Of a stretch of 64,000 nt of DNA, positions 22,248 to 33,324 are shown in pieces (within the stretch, counting starts at the first letter, position 1; each line of letters starts with the position of its first letter). The notes beneath the pieces were generated by a model. The model was given only the letters and a program-made list of their open reading frames with translations. It made no database searches and was not told the DNA's origin. The translations under genes were made by a program, and so were the position numbers. The DNA is taken from the NCBI GenBank assembly GCA_021396245.1, contig WNYE01000022.1, forward strand, positions 62,001 through 126,000, read 5' to 3'. This stretch comes from Sporothrix humicola (Eukaryota; Ascomycota; Sordariomycetes; Ophiostomatales; Ophiostomataceae).

Positions 22248-23983
22248 CTAGATATAGCTGACCTTGACGCCCATGCCTGCCGTGGCCTTGACCTTGTTCC
22301 ACACGGTGCTAAGGATGCGTGCAATACGCTCGCGGTTACCTTGCCGCCCCAGCATGATAAGAAGGGCGACGATAAAAAGGAGAGTCCGCATCAGCGCCAT
22401 GGGCGTGGTCTGGAACGCCTGGCTGATCTGCTCAATGAAACCACTGAGGCTTGAGAAGAGCATAGACGTCCGTGAACCCAGTGTGGGAGGTGCAGCCACT
22501 GCGCGGCCCTTGCCCTTGGCGGACTTGGGCTTTGCCTTGGGTGCAGAAGTTCTGGTAGGTTTGGCTGAACCAGTGCCTGACGAGGCAGGGGCCGAGGTAG
22601 GTGGTGCAGACTTTGAGGCTTTGGCGGACCGCGTCCGTCCTCCGCCCCGTGTCGACGTACTGCCTGCTGTGCTCGATGGTGCTTTATGTCGCCGGGGCTG
22701 GCTCGCTGAGCTCATGCCGTCGCCAGAATATTCCACCTCGCTCCCTCCAATGCCTTCTAAACCGCTGCCGCCGCCATAACCGCTGCCGCCACTCTCGCGT
22801 CGTGCGCGCTCCTCTTCTATTCGTCTGCGCTCGCGCTCTTCGTTCTCGGCCCGGATGCGCCGTGCGTCCTCGATATCCTGCTGCGCCTGCTCCTCTTGGC
22901 GCCGCTTCTCCTCGGTCTCGCGCTTCTCGGCCTCCTGCTGCTCGTCCTGCAGACTCTGCAGGGCCTGCAGGAAAGCCTCGCGACGCTCCTCATCTAGGAT
23001 AGGGCTAGCTGTGATAAACTCACGCGCATAGTCCCACTCGTCGTTGCGCCGCAGCACGTGTAGTGTGTAGAGCTCGAGAATCTTGACGCGCGAGTTGAGG
23101 TCGCGCGGTGTGTCGGTGCCAGGCGTACGCCGTGCCGGTGAGCGGTGCCGTGAGAGCGAGCGGCGCTGCAGGGAGTCAAAGCGACCAGACAGGTCGAGGT
23201 TGGGCGAGACTTGGGATTGGGAGAAGGAGAGGTAGCTCTCGAGGCGCTTCTGGTTGAGAGTCTGTGTCTTGGCATGTGCGAGAAGGAGTGTTGCCCTAGA
23301 TGGTCAGTATGGGGTTGTCAAGAAAGAAACAATGGGAATCATGGCCAGACATACAGGTTAATAACAACGTCAGCGTCGACATCGCCCTCGGCGCCGTGGT
23401 AGCCGTTGCAGACAACTTCTTCCCAGACCTCGCCGTCGCGCACTTTGGTGCACAAAACGCGCCAGTCCTGCAGGCCAAACGCGTCCTTGCCCTCGTCCGG
23501 CTCGAGCTCGACAATTGCGTTGAGGATTGTCAGGTACAGGCTCCACACTTTGACCCGAGTGGCCCGCGATGCCGAGGCCACGGGCGCTGGTTCAACGACA
23601 GCTGCTGGCGTAGAGCCATTGGTTCCGTTGGCCCCGTTGGCCCCGTTGGCACCGTTCATCTTGTTGCCGCCATTCGTGCTGTGCGAGTCGTCATCTTCGG
23701 TGTGCGGCGGCGTAATCAGAGGGAGGAGAGTCGTCAGAGCTTCAGGAAGACGACGCGTCAAGAACAGCGTCGATGCCTGGCGATATGTCTTGGAGATATT
23801 GTTGCTGGCCAAGCTGCCGCGGCTCGGGTAGCCACTGCGGGCGTTCATCGATGCCGAGAGGGAGGACATGGACGAGGAGAGCGATTGGCCACCACGGCTT
23901 CCGTGGCCGTGGCCGTTTCCGTTGCCATTGCTGCCGCCGAAGGCCGGGTTGAAGCCGGCCGCGTAGTTGTTGCGAAACGCCAT
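22248..23983 (-). CDS. PEX26: Peroxin 26, peroxisomal tail-anchored docking protein
   Basis: In filamentous fungi Pex26 anchors the Pex1-Pex6 AAA complex to the peroxisomal membrane for receptor recycling. Exons 23983-23355 and 23295-22248 give about 558 residues. A Gly/Asn/Ser-rich N-terminus leads into the conserved body: SKTYRQASTLFLTRRLPEALTTLLPL, RVKVWSLYLTILNAIVELEPDEGKDAFG, VRDGEVWEEVVCNGYHGAEGDVDADVVINLATLLLAHA and LNSRVKILELYTLHVLRRNDEWDYAREFI. A charged coiled coil (EKRETEEKRRQEEQAQQDIEDARR) follows, then a Ser/Gly/Pro linker and a C-terminal hydrophobic helix (about residues 510-526, TLLFIVALLIMLG), as expected for a tail anchor. The 59-nt intron splits VVIN-LATLLL. The start is the first ATG in frame; the frame stays open upstream only through a TTG. 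Confidence 0.88.
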
Positions 23984-26227
23984 TGCAGACGGCAATGGGT
24001 TTTGTTGTGCGTGGGAGTGGGTGAGAGAGGGACGCAGTAAAGGTAAAGAAAAGGGGGAGGTCGGAACGTCTAAAGCGGCGATGCCCCGTCGTCTCGATCA
24101 AGGAGAAGATCCAAGGAGAGTACCTCGAGAAACCAAAGGGGGCAGAAGGGAGCAAAGGGAGAAAGCAAAAGGAGCCAGAGGCGGTGGAGACAGCAGAGCG
24201 TGTCTCTTTTGTCCTTTTGAGCCTTTTCTGCTCGTTGCGTTAATGGAATCGGCCTCACTCAGCAGGAAAAGCCATGGAGAACGCGATGTGTGGTGGTGAT
24301 GGACCGCATGTCGTTTTGGGTGCTTCGACAGGCGTGTTTCTGCGCTTTTCGCCAGCAGAATAATAGCGTGGCTGACCTCAGATGCTGGGCCCAGAAAAAG
24401 GTTGGCATTTTCGGCAGCAGCCAGTCGAGCCAGTCGCTCTTGCCTCGGCATTCAGCTGATCTAAGAGTAGGGATTGGGGGCATTGTGGGGTTCGTGCAAG
24501 CGCGTGGTACTTGCCGTTTGCGGCAGCCCTCGGTGGTGGACCAAGTGCCCCGGTTTGTGGTCACAGGCCGTGTTAGCGGGAGGAGAAGCTCCTGGCGTGC
24601 GTGGAGGCTGGTTTTCCGCGCTGGATGCCCTGTAAGCTCCTGTATTTACAGCGAGCTCCTGGCGGAACGCGCTACAATGTGACTCCATTCCGGGGCATGC
24701 AACCAAGCGTTCTAGCGCGTATTACCTCTCCAGTTCCTTCTCTTTCCTTCTCCTCTTTTGGTATCCTCCTCTCCTCAACTACAAAATACAGCTGACCAAA
24801 TATGAGCCCAAATATGACCAGTTCTCAGCAGCTGACAACGGCGGACCCCAGCCAGCTTTGCTGCGAACTCCGTGTGGAGTGCCATCGTGTCCGAGAAGCG
24901 ACAAAGAATCTCATCAAACTATCTGCGGCTAGAGAATTGGATCGGACATGGGCCATCTCCGGCGTTGATTTTGGCTTCTTTTTGGCTGTTTTTCTTCATG
25001 AGGTTGCTGGTCGCGTGGCAGTATTTACTGCGAATTTGCTTAACGCATGAAATGAAACCACCGCCAAGGACATTAAATACACATGTTTGCTCCGGTTCCT
25101 GGTTGTTTGATGGGGGATCGACAAGATGATGGTGGGCAGTTTTGGCGATGGAGAAACGCAGAATCACAAGCCAAACTGATAGACCACAGGCCCAGAATCT
25201 GTGGCTCCCGGGCAGGGCTAAATCTATGGCGCTAGGGTCACGTGACCCTTAGCTCAACACAAACGGATGGTGCGGAGAGAGGAGATAAACGGTGGGTCTG
25301 CAGATATGGTCACATGATACTACACGTGCGTGCTCATGAAAATGACTAAGCTTTCTTATCGCTATCGCCCTGTCGACGTTGCCCATGGTCGCAGTGGGGC
25401 GCACCTTCCTCGTCTCCCCACCAACGGGGCACGCCAAAGCTGCGTACACAAGCTGCAAGACGAGCCTTGGCTGCGCACTTCATTGGGGTCCCGCCGGGAC
25501 AGCTGGCAGGACCCCGATGGCAGGCCAATCAATTGTGCATGGGAAGGACGAGTTTATTCTTGTGTTTTGGTTGCTTTTTGCTGTCGCAACATGTGTGTTT
25601 GAGTGTTTTTCTCTTTCTTTTCTAGGTGCTGCGGACGAACGACCTAGCCCGGTGGCTCCTTCCTTCTTTATTTACATCCACGCTCCATAGTAATCTGGGC
25701 ACTTTCCAGTATTTTGGCCTGTCTCAGACCATCTTGACATCTTCAAAACATCACAAACTCGCACGCAGCCCGTCACACTGCCATTCCATTGCCAACGATA
25801 CGCCGCGCCTGAATCTCTGCTCAGTCGTCGAGTACCTACACAAGATACAGATTCCTCTGTTTACGCCATACCCCGCCATTCCACGCAAACCTCGAGGCCT
25901 CCAAATTGAGCCCGAAAATAGCAAAACCCAAACGAAAAGGACAATACATTCCAATTCCATCGAATACCACCAGAAGGCAACAAAGTCACAGCGGATATCA
26001 TCGTCCTGTTCACTCGCTCGGTCGATTGTTTTGTCGGCATTCCACAGACTCTTCGGTAGTCCGACGCCAACGCATCAACCCGCATTCCAAAAACAAACGA
26101 AAAAGTCAGCGCCGGCCTTTTGGGCCTTTGGAGTCGAGTCCTGTCGAGTTTCTTCTCGTCCTTTGTCTAGGAGCGCACCCCGTCCGTGCCGCCATCAGTC
26201 TTCACCACCCTCTCCGCCGCCGCCGAC
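23984..26227. other. Divergent intergenic region between PEX26 and the b561-like gene
   Basis: 2.2 kb with no supported gene. The ends carry composition typical of leaders: purine-rich on the plus strand next to PEX26, and CA/CT-rich next to the b561-like gene. A perfect 16-bp palindrome with an E-box core lies at 25234-25249. Confidence 0.5.
25234..25249. promoter_or_regulatory. Perfect 16-bp palindrome AGGGTCACGTGACCCT (E-box core)
   Basis: A perfect dyad centred on CACGTG, the core bound by bHLH factors such as Cbf1/Pho4-type proteins. It lies about 1.0 kb upstream of the b561-like gene and 1.25 kb upstream of PEX26. Function is inferred from the motif alone. Confidence 0.45.
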
Positions 26228-28943
26228 ATGGCGCCGGCCGACCAGCTCGCCCCGGCGGGCTCCAGCTCCTATACGTCCGACACAATGAATGTCGGCGATG
26301 GGACCTGGGACTTTTCAAAAAATGACTTCCTTCTGCCCAACCTCGTGGGCCTCAACTTTGAAACCATGCGCTACAATGGTATGTACCGCCAGGCATTTGG
26401 ATGAAAGAAAGCCAGCGAAAAAAGATCAACAAACTAACAAGACAGGAATGGGCAATCGCTTCTCCACTGTCGCTCAATACCATACTCTCATCAAAGGCCA
26501 TGCCGTCATTGGCATCATCACGTTTCTGTTCATCATTCCAATCAGCGTCATGATCGTCCGGTTTCACAGCAATCGCAGCGGCCAGGCCGTTCGCTACCAC
26601 GCCTATCTCAACGTCATTGCCGTCCTTCTTGCTACCGTCGTTTTGGTCACCGGTTGGTTTGCCGTGGGTCCTCATCGAAGTCTGACCAACCCGCACCACG
26701 GCATCGGTGTCGCCATCTACACGCTCGTCTTGCTGCAGATCATCGGTGGCCGCCTTGTGCGCCATCTTGCTGGTCGCCATTCGTTTCGTCTCACCATTCA
26801 CAGATGGTCTGGCCGCGCTATTGCGATTCTCGGCATTGTCCAGGTTCCTCTCGGTCTAACTCTCTATGGCTCGCCCAAGGCCCTGTTCATCCTATACACA
26901 CTATGGATGTCGTTCCTGCTGTTCATCTACTTCATTCTCAGCTACCGCCATGAAGGCCGTCTTCACCGGGATGGCTACATTGGCGGCGGTCGCTCGGATG
27001 CTCCGGCCAAGTCTGGCGGTGGAACCCTCCGCTGGCTGGGTCCTCTGGCCGCCGGTGCTGGTGCATGGGCACTTTTGCGTGGCCGCAAGAAGGACCGTTC
27101 CCCTGAGCGTAGTCGTCGCCAGAGCCGTTCTCGTGTCGACAGCCGGAGCCGTAGTCGCAGCCACAGCTACAGCCGCGCTGAAGTAATCTCATCCCGCAGA
27201 AACTCGGAGAGTTTTGTCGAGGACGAAAAGTTCAACGCAAACCGTCGCAAGGAAGGCGGCAACGGGTTTATGGGCAAGCTTCTGGCTGCTGGTGCCGCAG
27301 CCGGAGGGGCTGCTCTGTTGACAAACTTTTTCTCGAACCGCAAAAAGAAGAACCGGGACGAAGAGTACTCTGCTGTTGCCACAGACACTCCCAGCCACCC
27401 CGGCCGTACTGGACGCCTCACTCGCCCGCCCCACCGATACAACACAGCACCTGTCAGTGATGTCAGCTATTTCACCGAAGACAGCCGCACGAACCGGCCT
27501 GGATCGCCAATGAGACACCATCGTCACGGCTCAATGGGCACAGCTGGCGCTGCAGCTGCTGGAGCCGCCGCTGGAGCCGCTGCCGCTTCGGTTGGCAACT
27601 CGTACCGTCGCGACAACAACCGCCCCGTCACGCCCCGTCCATCCCACCAACGCGCGCACTCGATGCACGACCCTATCGATGGTTCCGACTATTCATCGTA
27701 CCAGAGCCCGTCTCGGCGGACGCCTCCCGCCAGTGGGCGTGTCGCCTCTGCTGGAAAGGGTCTTCTCGGTGGCATAGGTCTTGGCTGGATTGCTAGCAAG
27801 TTTGGCCGCAAGAACGACGCTGCAGCACAGGAAAACGAACGCATGCGCCGCGAGGAAGAAGACCGGCGTGCTGGTGCCCACGGACAACGATACACTGGTG
27901 ATGGCTACGGCTCACCTGTCCGCCGAGACCGTCGCAGCCACCGTCCGCCGCCGTCCGCACCGTCTCACGCCCAAAGCTACTCCGAAATGTCTGAATCGGT
28001 TATCGAACAAGGTGGTTCGCGTCCGTATGCACCCGTTGCCGGTGCTGCAGCAGGTGCAGCCGCATATCCACCAGTTACCCCCGTCGCCAACCCCCGCCGT
28101 TCTCACTCCATGTCAAGATCACGCCAGGACGTCGAGCCAGTGACTATGCCAGAGATGCCGCCTGAGTCGGACAGCGACTCGATTCTTCCCCACGGCCGTG
28201 TCCAGCGGTCCGAGTCACGCCGTCGCAGAGAAGCTGAGGCACTCGCGGCGGGAGCAGTTGGAGGCGCAGCAGCTGGAGCATTAGGCAGAAGCAGCAGCCG
28301 GCGGAGAGACGAAGACAACCGCTACGGAGGGTACCCGCCACCCGCCAACCAGCCGCCGCTCAGTGTCAAGGTTAAGGTGCCTCATGACCGTGCTGGCAAC
28401 ATCACTCTTCGGAGATTGACAGAGGCGGAAGCGGCCGCCGAGCGTGGCAGCAGCCAACAGCGGCGGCCACATCCCAGTGACGACGCGAGCAGCCTGTCGG
28501 GAACTGACTCGCCAAGTAACCGGCGGTACCGGCGAGAGTCGAGTGTGCGGCCAGCAGAGCTGTCGGCCGAGCGGAGGACAGAGGGCTCTCAGCCACCAGC
28601 ACCCCCGTATCAAGGCGCGCCGCACTCCAGTAGTGGGATGTTGAACCCGCCGAATCCGCCATTTGCCGGCGGTCGGCGGCCCAAGGACTCGGCTTACTTC
28701 TCGGGCGCACAAGGCCCGCCAGGAGCAGCAGGGCCCTCGGGCAGCAACCCAACGGCTGGCCACACAATGACTAGCATTGACAGCCCCGGTAGCCACGGAA
28801 CATGGAGCGCCATGAGCCCGTCACCAGTTGGTGGTGGTGCACAGCCCCCAGATGTCGCGTCATCAGCAGCTGCTGAGCGGAGAAGGAGGCGGCGGTTGGA
28901 GAGAAACGACGGGAGGCCGCAAGCCAAGGTCGACTACCAGTAG
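26228..28943 (+). CDS. Cytochrome b561-like membrane protein with long low-complexity tail
   Basis: Exons 26228-26378 and 26446-28943 give 882 residues; the 67-nt intron has a GTATGT donor, CTAAC branch motif and CAG acceptor. After a short N-terminal segment lie five or six hydrophobic helices (about residues 60-220). They carry the b561-type histidines: KGHAVIG (H69), YHAYLN (H102), PHHGIG (H134/H135) and IHRWSGRA (H169). These would hold two haems for transmembrane electron transfer, as in b561 ferric/ascorbate reductases. The remaining ~660 residues are mostly disordered: an RS-rich block (RSRRQSRSRVDSRSRSRS), Ala/Gly-rich stretches and basic repeats. A more ordered SVKVKVPHDRAGNITLRRLTEAEA motif appears near residue 700. 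Fungal proteins of this layout are usually called integral membrane or b561 domain proteins. Substrate is unknown. Confidence 0.82.
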
Positions 28944-29525
28944 GTAGTGACCTAAGGAGCTTGCAAGTTTGATTTTGATTTTGCTCTTTTTTAATTCCTT
29001 CTTTTATTTTTCCAGTTTCTTGGATCTCTTTTGGAATCTTGTTTTATTTTATGATTTTCAATGGGCTTGGACTCGCCCTATATGCATGTTAATCTTTCCA
29101 GCGTTGTTTCATCTGATTTTTTTCCCACCACAATGATTATTCTTATTATATTCTGTTTACCATTTGTAACTTTGGATATGCTATTCTGCCACAAAATTGA
29201 CAATGCTTGGAAAGAACGTGCTGTTGCCCATTTATTGACGGCTTTGTTTAGTTCAGATAGGGGGCTACTAACTAACACGGTGAGGCGGCTATGGGGCTAC
29301 TTCTAGCGCGATATCGATAAGCCAAAACGCGTCTCCTTCCAGTGCACTTTACCACTCGCAAGACCCCTCTCCTGTCGCGACACCCCAACAACCAGACTTC
29401 ACGAATAACCTAACAGCACATTCTCAATCGTCTCTCGAACCGAAACGTTTAATTATTGCACACAATACACCATCCATTCAAAAGTAAACAAAAGCGAAAA
29501 CTCGAGTATCATCCACAGGCCAGCA
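28944..29525. other. 3' region of the b561-like gene and NNF1 promoter
   Basis: AT-rich up to about 29310, then more balanced and CA-rich leading into NNF1. An 81-codon ATG frame at 29061-29306 has a hydrophobic middle but no family resemblance. Confidence 0.5.
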
Positions 29526-30404
29526 ATGGCGACGCACGAGGCGAAAGCGACCGCGTCAAGCGGTAAGACCAAAATTGCCGACGCGACGACGACGACAGAC
29601 TCTCTCTCAGCAGGCCAACCACGGCCAGAAGGCGACAGCGATGAGGTCCTGCCCGATGCAGATGCAGATGTGTATGAGCAGGAGGCGGCAGACACAGAGA
29701 CTCAGGCACAGCCAACAGGTCAATCGGCATCACAACAACATCAACAGCAACAACAACCACCGCCTCCTCCTCCGGCAGGACCTCGCGCCGGCCGTCTCCA
29801 GGCGCTTTTCGCGTCCAGCCTCGACCATACCCTTGCCAAGATCAGCTGGGACAACTTTGCCGCCTGCTACCCGACCGCCGCCGCCAAATCGCCCCAGGCG
29901 CTGCGCACCGTCCATCGCGCCATGGTCGACCGTCTTGGAGAGCTGTGCGCGGCCGAGTTTGCCGTCGTCATGCGCAACCGCGACGTCGTACGGCGGCTCA
30001 ACGAGCTCGAGACACTCTCGGTCGACGCGCAGAAGCGGCGCGTGGCTGCTGCGAAGGAGGGCACCACGTCTGCACCGCCGCCGCCGCACACTCTTCCGGC
30101 AGAAACGGTCTTGGCAGCACACCTGGCGCCACAGCGCAAAGCCCAGCGGCAGATGCTGGAAGAGCGGCTCGCGGCCGTGCAGGCAGCCAATGCAGAGCGG
30201 TTTGCAAAACTGACGGCCCAGCAAACCGAGGCAACACAGCTCGTGGCGGCGCTGGAGAGGGCCTTGGCAGACGCGGAGGGAGCGGCGGCATTGCTCGACG
30301 GAGCAGCCGAAAACGGCCACAACGATGGTGCAGTCGACAATACACTGGTGGCCGAGCTGGCACGAGAGACACGGGCAGCCGAGGTCGAGATGTCTGGTAT
30401 CTAG
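29526..30404 (+). CDS. NNF1: Nnf1, MIND/Mis12 kinetochore complex subunit
   Basis: Nnf1 (PMF1 in animals) is one of four subunits of the Mis12/MIND complex that links inner to outer kinetochore. The gene is a single exon of 292 residues. The first ~85 residues are disordered and end in Gln/His and Pro runs (QQHQQQQQPPPPPP). The Nnf1 domain follows at about 87-170: GPRAGRLQALFASSLDHTL, ISWDNFAACYPTAAAKSP, LRTVHRAMVDRLGELCAAEF and NRDVVRRLNELETL. The rest is predicted coiled coil (QRKAQRQMLEERLAAVQAAN, then LTAQQTEATQLVAALERALADAEG), as expected for the helical rod of the complex. The PH-domain gene downstream is convergent. The N-terminal repeat region is longer than in yeast. Confidence 0.92.
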   Translation: MATHEAKATASSGKTKIADATTTTDSLSAGQPRPEGDSDEVLPDADADVYEQEAADTETQAQPTGQSASQQHQQQQQPPPPPPAGPRAGRLQALFASSLDHTLAKISWDNFAACYPTAAAKSPQALRTVHRAMVDRLGELCAAEFAVVMRNRDVVRRLNELETLSVDAQKRRVAAAKEGTTSAPPPPHTLPAETVLAAHLAPQRKAQRQMLEERLAAVQAANAERFAKLTAQQTEATQLVAALERALADAEGAAALLDGAAENGHNDGAVDNTLVAELARETRAAEVEMSGI

Positions 30405-30490
30405 CTGGAAGATAGGCTGTGTTTGTGGAACGAAATGGGTTACGAATGGCATGAGGCATTTACAGTTACGATATTTTGAGCGGCGTTATG

Positions 30491-30520
30491 GTTTGGTTTG
30501 GTTTGGTTTGGTTTGGTTTG
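30491..30520. repeat. (GTTTG)6 microsatellite
   Basis: Six exact pentanucleotide copies within the probable NNF1 3' UTR. Confidence 0.95.
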
Positions 30521-30890
30521 GTCTACGATTCGCTTTGCTGCGTTTATCACCGTTGGCAATGGAAGGGAACGTCTTGGTTGGATAGCATACGTATTGTATT
30601 TTATTGTGAAGCTTGGATGTGCATGATATGATGCATTTCGGTGCTCTCTTGTTTTTGTTTTGTGTGTTTTCTTTTTGTTCTTTGTATGTACAGATGACAA
30701 GTGGAGATATACACAGAAATGGCAAGAACTCTTTTTGAACCGACAGAACGATGCAAACGTGTGCAAAGACGACAACAAATGGGCGCGCGTGTATGTGCAG
30801 AAACTTCAAATGACAAAGGAAATGATAGCTTCAAGAGAGCGTGGTGGCAAAGACATAAACACAAGTCAAATCAAATCAAATGAAAAGGAT

Positions 30891-30920
30891 GAGAGAGAGA
30901 CAGAGAGAGAGAGAGAGAGA
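30891..30920. repeat. GA dinucleotide tract
   Basis: Nearly pure GA repeat interrupted by a single C at 30901, between convergent genes. Confidence 0.9.
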
Positions 30921-31214
30921 AATCAGATAGCGCTCATGCTTTGGCTCCGCGCGGAAAATGTATAAAAGACAACAGAGAGAATGAATGGGCCAAACAGCCC
31001 AGCAAGTTTGAACGCCAGTCATGGCCCCATGAAAATGAGGAAAGCAAATAAGGGACAAAAAAGACATGAGAAGAAGAATAAAAAAGCACCCCCGACGTAC
31101 AAAACATTTAAACATAGGAAAGAACAATAAAGGGCCACTTTACGCCTTTCCTTTTCTTCGTTCCCACACATACATATCACATCATCGTCAGACCGCAGTC
31201 CGTTGAGAATCCGC

Positions 31215-33324
31215 TTAGATTCTGGTGTTCTCCGTCCGCAGGATCTGGAACGGACCGGGCTGCGTCTCGATCTCGCCATATCGCGGCGGGCTCACACGCA
31301 CCATGTTGCCTGTGCTCCAGTCAACCAGCCACTGCTTGCCACGCATCACAATGTAGTTGGACTTGCGCGGGCTGCGGAACAGTAGAGTCGCGTAGCACAG
31401 CTTTGCATACACCATGTCGTGCGTCTTGGTCCACCGGTGGCTGGGCTGCCACTTGCCCGTCGTCGCATTGACCGCCGCATGGCGGTAGACCGTCGGCGTG
31501 TTCAGGGTGCGGCTAGGGTTGTTTGTGTTGTTGTTGTTATTGTTGCTGTTGTTGTTATTGCTGTTGCTGTTGTTGGATTGGCTGCCGCCCAGGTTCAGGC
31601 GCGAACGAATCGAGCGGAGAGAGAACCGGCCGCCACTGGAGCTGTTCTTTGCACCATTGGCATTGGCTTCGGGCAATGGGTTCCCAGGTGAGAGCATGGC
31701 CCGAGACGCGGCCCGCTGCTGTGCGCTCAGGTTGTGCAGCGGGGCAGTCGACGGCCCGGCAACAGTGGACGCAGATGACGTGGTCGCCAATGAAACAGAT
31801 GACGCGTTGGACGGCGCAGCTGCGGCAGGAGTGCTGGAAACGGAGGCAGGGGCAGCGGCCGCTGCCGAAGCTGCCCCATCTTCCCGACGAGACTCCTCCT
31901 CGAGCACGGCAGCTGCGGCCGCAGCCAATGACTGTCCTGTGCGCACAGATTTCGATGGCACATTAATGGGTGATCTGGGCCGAGACAGTGAAGGTGAAGG
32001 CAACGGGCTGATCACATCGGCAGCCTCGTCGTCGGCACTGCTGTTTCCGTCCTCGTCCACCTCGCGGTTGCTCTCGTGATCACTCTCCCCCTCGCTCTCT
32101 CGTTCGCTCTCGCGCTCGCTCTCGCGCTCGCGATCTTCGTCCCGCTCACGGTCCCGGATGGCTTCGGCCTCACGATCACGGCCGTGGTACCAGCGGATGC
32201 GCTGAAGCCGGGGGATGCTCTGGTCCCGCGGGAAATCACGTTCGTCAATAGGCGCAGCAACGCTGAGAGCAGCGAAAAGGGCATCGAGCCACTGGATAAA
32301 TGTCTCCAGCTCGACACACGACAACAAAAACTGGTCTGTCTCTGCGCGTACGCGAATCACATAGCGACGTCTAGTAAAAGACATATGCCAGGTCAGCAGG
32401 GTGTAATTGAAACAAAAACGATGCAAAAAAGGCCCATAAGGCCAAATGGTTAAAAAGCAAAAGTATGAAATCGACCTACTTCACATAATCAGCGGCAATG
32501 CCGACGTCGGCGTACGACAGGTTGTATCTTCTTTCAAGACCAGCTGCGCGCATCCATGGTGGCCGATCCGGCGAGACGCCAGGGCCTGTACGAGCCATAC
32601 GGCTTGTCTTGCTCCGATCCTTGCGGCATTCGTGGATTTCAAGAGAGGTCCCGTGCAGAACAACATACGAAGTAGTCCAGCGACGATCCTCGGCACGCTT
32701 GGTGGCATTCTCGATCTCCATTTTCCGCTGGAAGACGCCTTCCATGTGGATGTCGCAGGAGTATGGCGGGAGGACGTCATCGAGGGCCGAGGCGTGGGCA
32801 GATCCAGAGGTCGAAACGCGTGTAACAGCCGGTGCCGACTTGGCCGTCGTGGCCCTGGGACGAGACGATGCCTTCTCCTTTCCCTTTTTCGAAGATGTGA
32901 CTGGTGCCGGTGAAGCCGGTGTCTCCTCGGACACATTGCTCTTGCTGGTCGCTGCAGCCTCTGCTGCTTCCGCTGTTGCTGTTGCTGCTGCCATGGCTGC
33001 CGCTGCCGCCGCAGCTTCCTGCCGCTCCTTGCGACGAATCTTCTTCATAGTCGAGTCATAAGACGGCGGTGGCTCAGTAGGCCGCTTCTCGACAGTCATG
33101 ACCTCGCGATAAAAGTAATCCTCCTCGAGAGATGTCCGGCGCGTCAGAGATGGCCGGGATGGCGCCGATGAAGACGAGGACCGCCGGGAGGAGTTTGTTG
33201 GCACCTGCGCAAGCGGCTGCCCCGGCGGCGCGGCCGCCGATTCGGAATAGGCCGGCGCATCTTGCGTGGGGGATTGGAAAACCGTGGTGCCCATGGCTAA
33301 TGGTGCTGCTGCGGTCGTAGCCAT
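31215..33324 (-). CDS. PH-domain protein with PY motifs
   Basis: Exons 33324-32480 and 32370-31215 give 666 residues; the 109-nt intron has a GTAGGT donor and CTAG acceptor and falls inside the PH domain, at DYV-KRRYVI. The N-terminal ~185 residues are low in complexity (Ser, Ala). A pleckstrin-homology domain occupies about 190-325: MEGVFQRKMEI, DRRWTTSYVVLHGTSLEIHE, YNLSYADVGIAADYVKRRYVIRVR and FLLSCVELETFIQWLDALFAAL, with the typical C-terminal helix Trp. After an Arg/Glu/Ser repeat and a poly-Asn/Ser region, a conserved C-terminal block (RWTKTHDMVYAKLCYATLLFRSPRKSNYIVMRGKQWL) ends the protein. PPSY (residues 86-89) and LPPY (185-188) are PY motifs of the type bound by Rsp5-like ubiquitin ligases. 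Function is otherwise unknown; membrane phosphoinositide binding is inferred from the PH fold. Confidence 0.85.

Larger units (their letters stand above)
30405..31214. other. Convergent 3' regions of NNF1 and the PH-domain gene, with microsatellites
   Basis: No gene is visible. Simple repeats are concentrated here: (GTTTG)6 at 30491-30520, an AAATC run near 30866-30882 and a GA tract near 30891-30920. Confidence 0.6.

Noticed and set aside
26289..28943. Unspliced start for the b561-like gene
   Set aside because: Reading from 26289 passes through a canonical intron. The ATG at 26228 with the 67-nt intron gives the better N-terminus.
29061..29306. 81-codon ATG frame after the b561-like gene, with a hydrophobic middle
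   Set aside because: It lies in an AT-rich 3' UTR, where T-rich sequence gives hydrophobic codons by chance.
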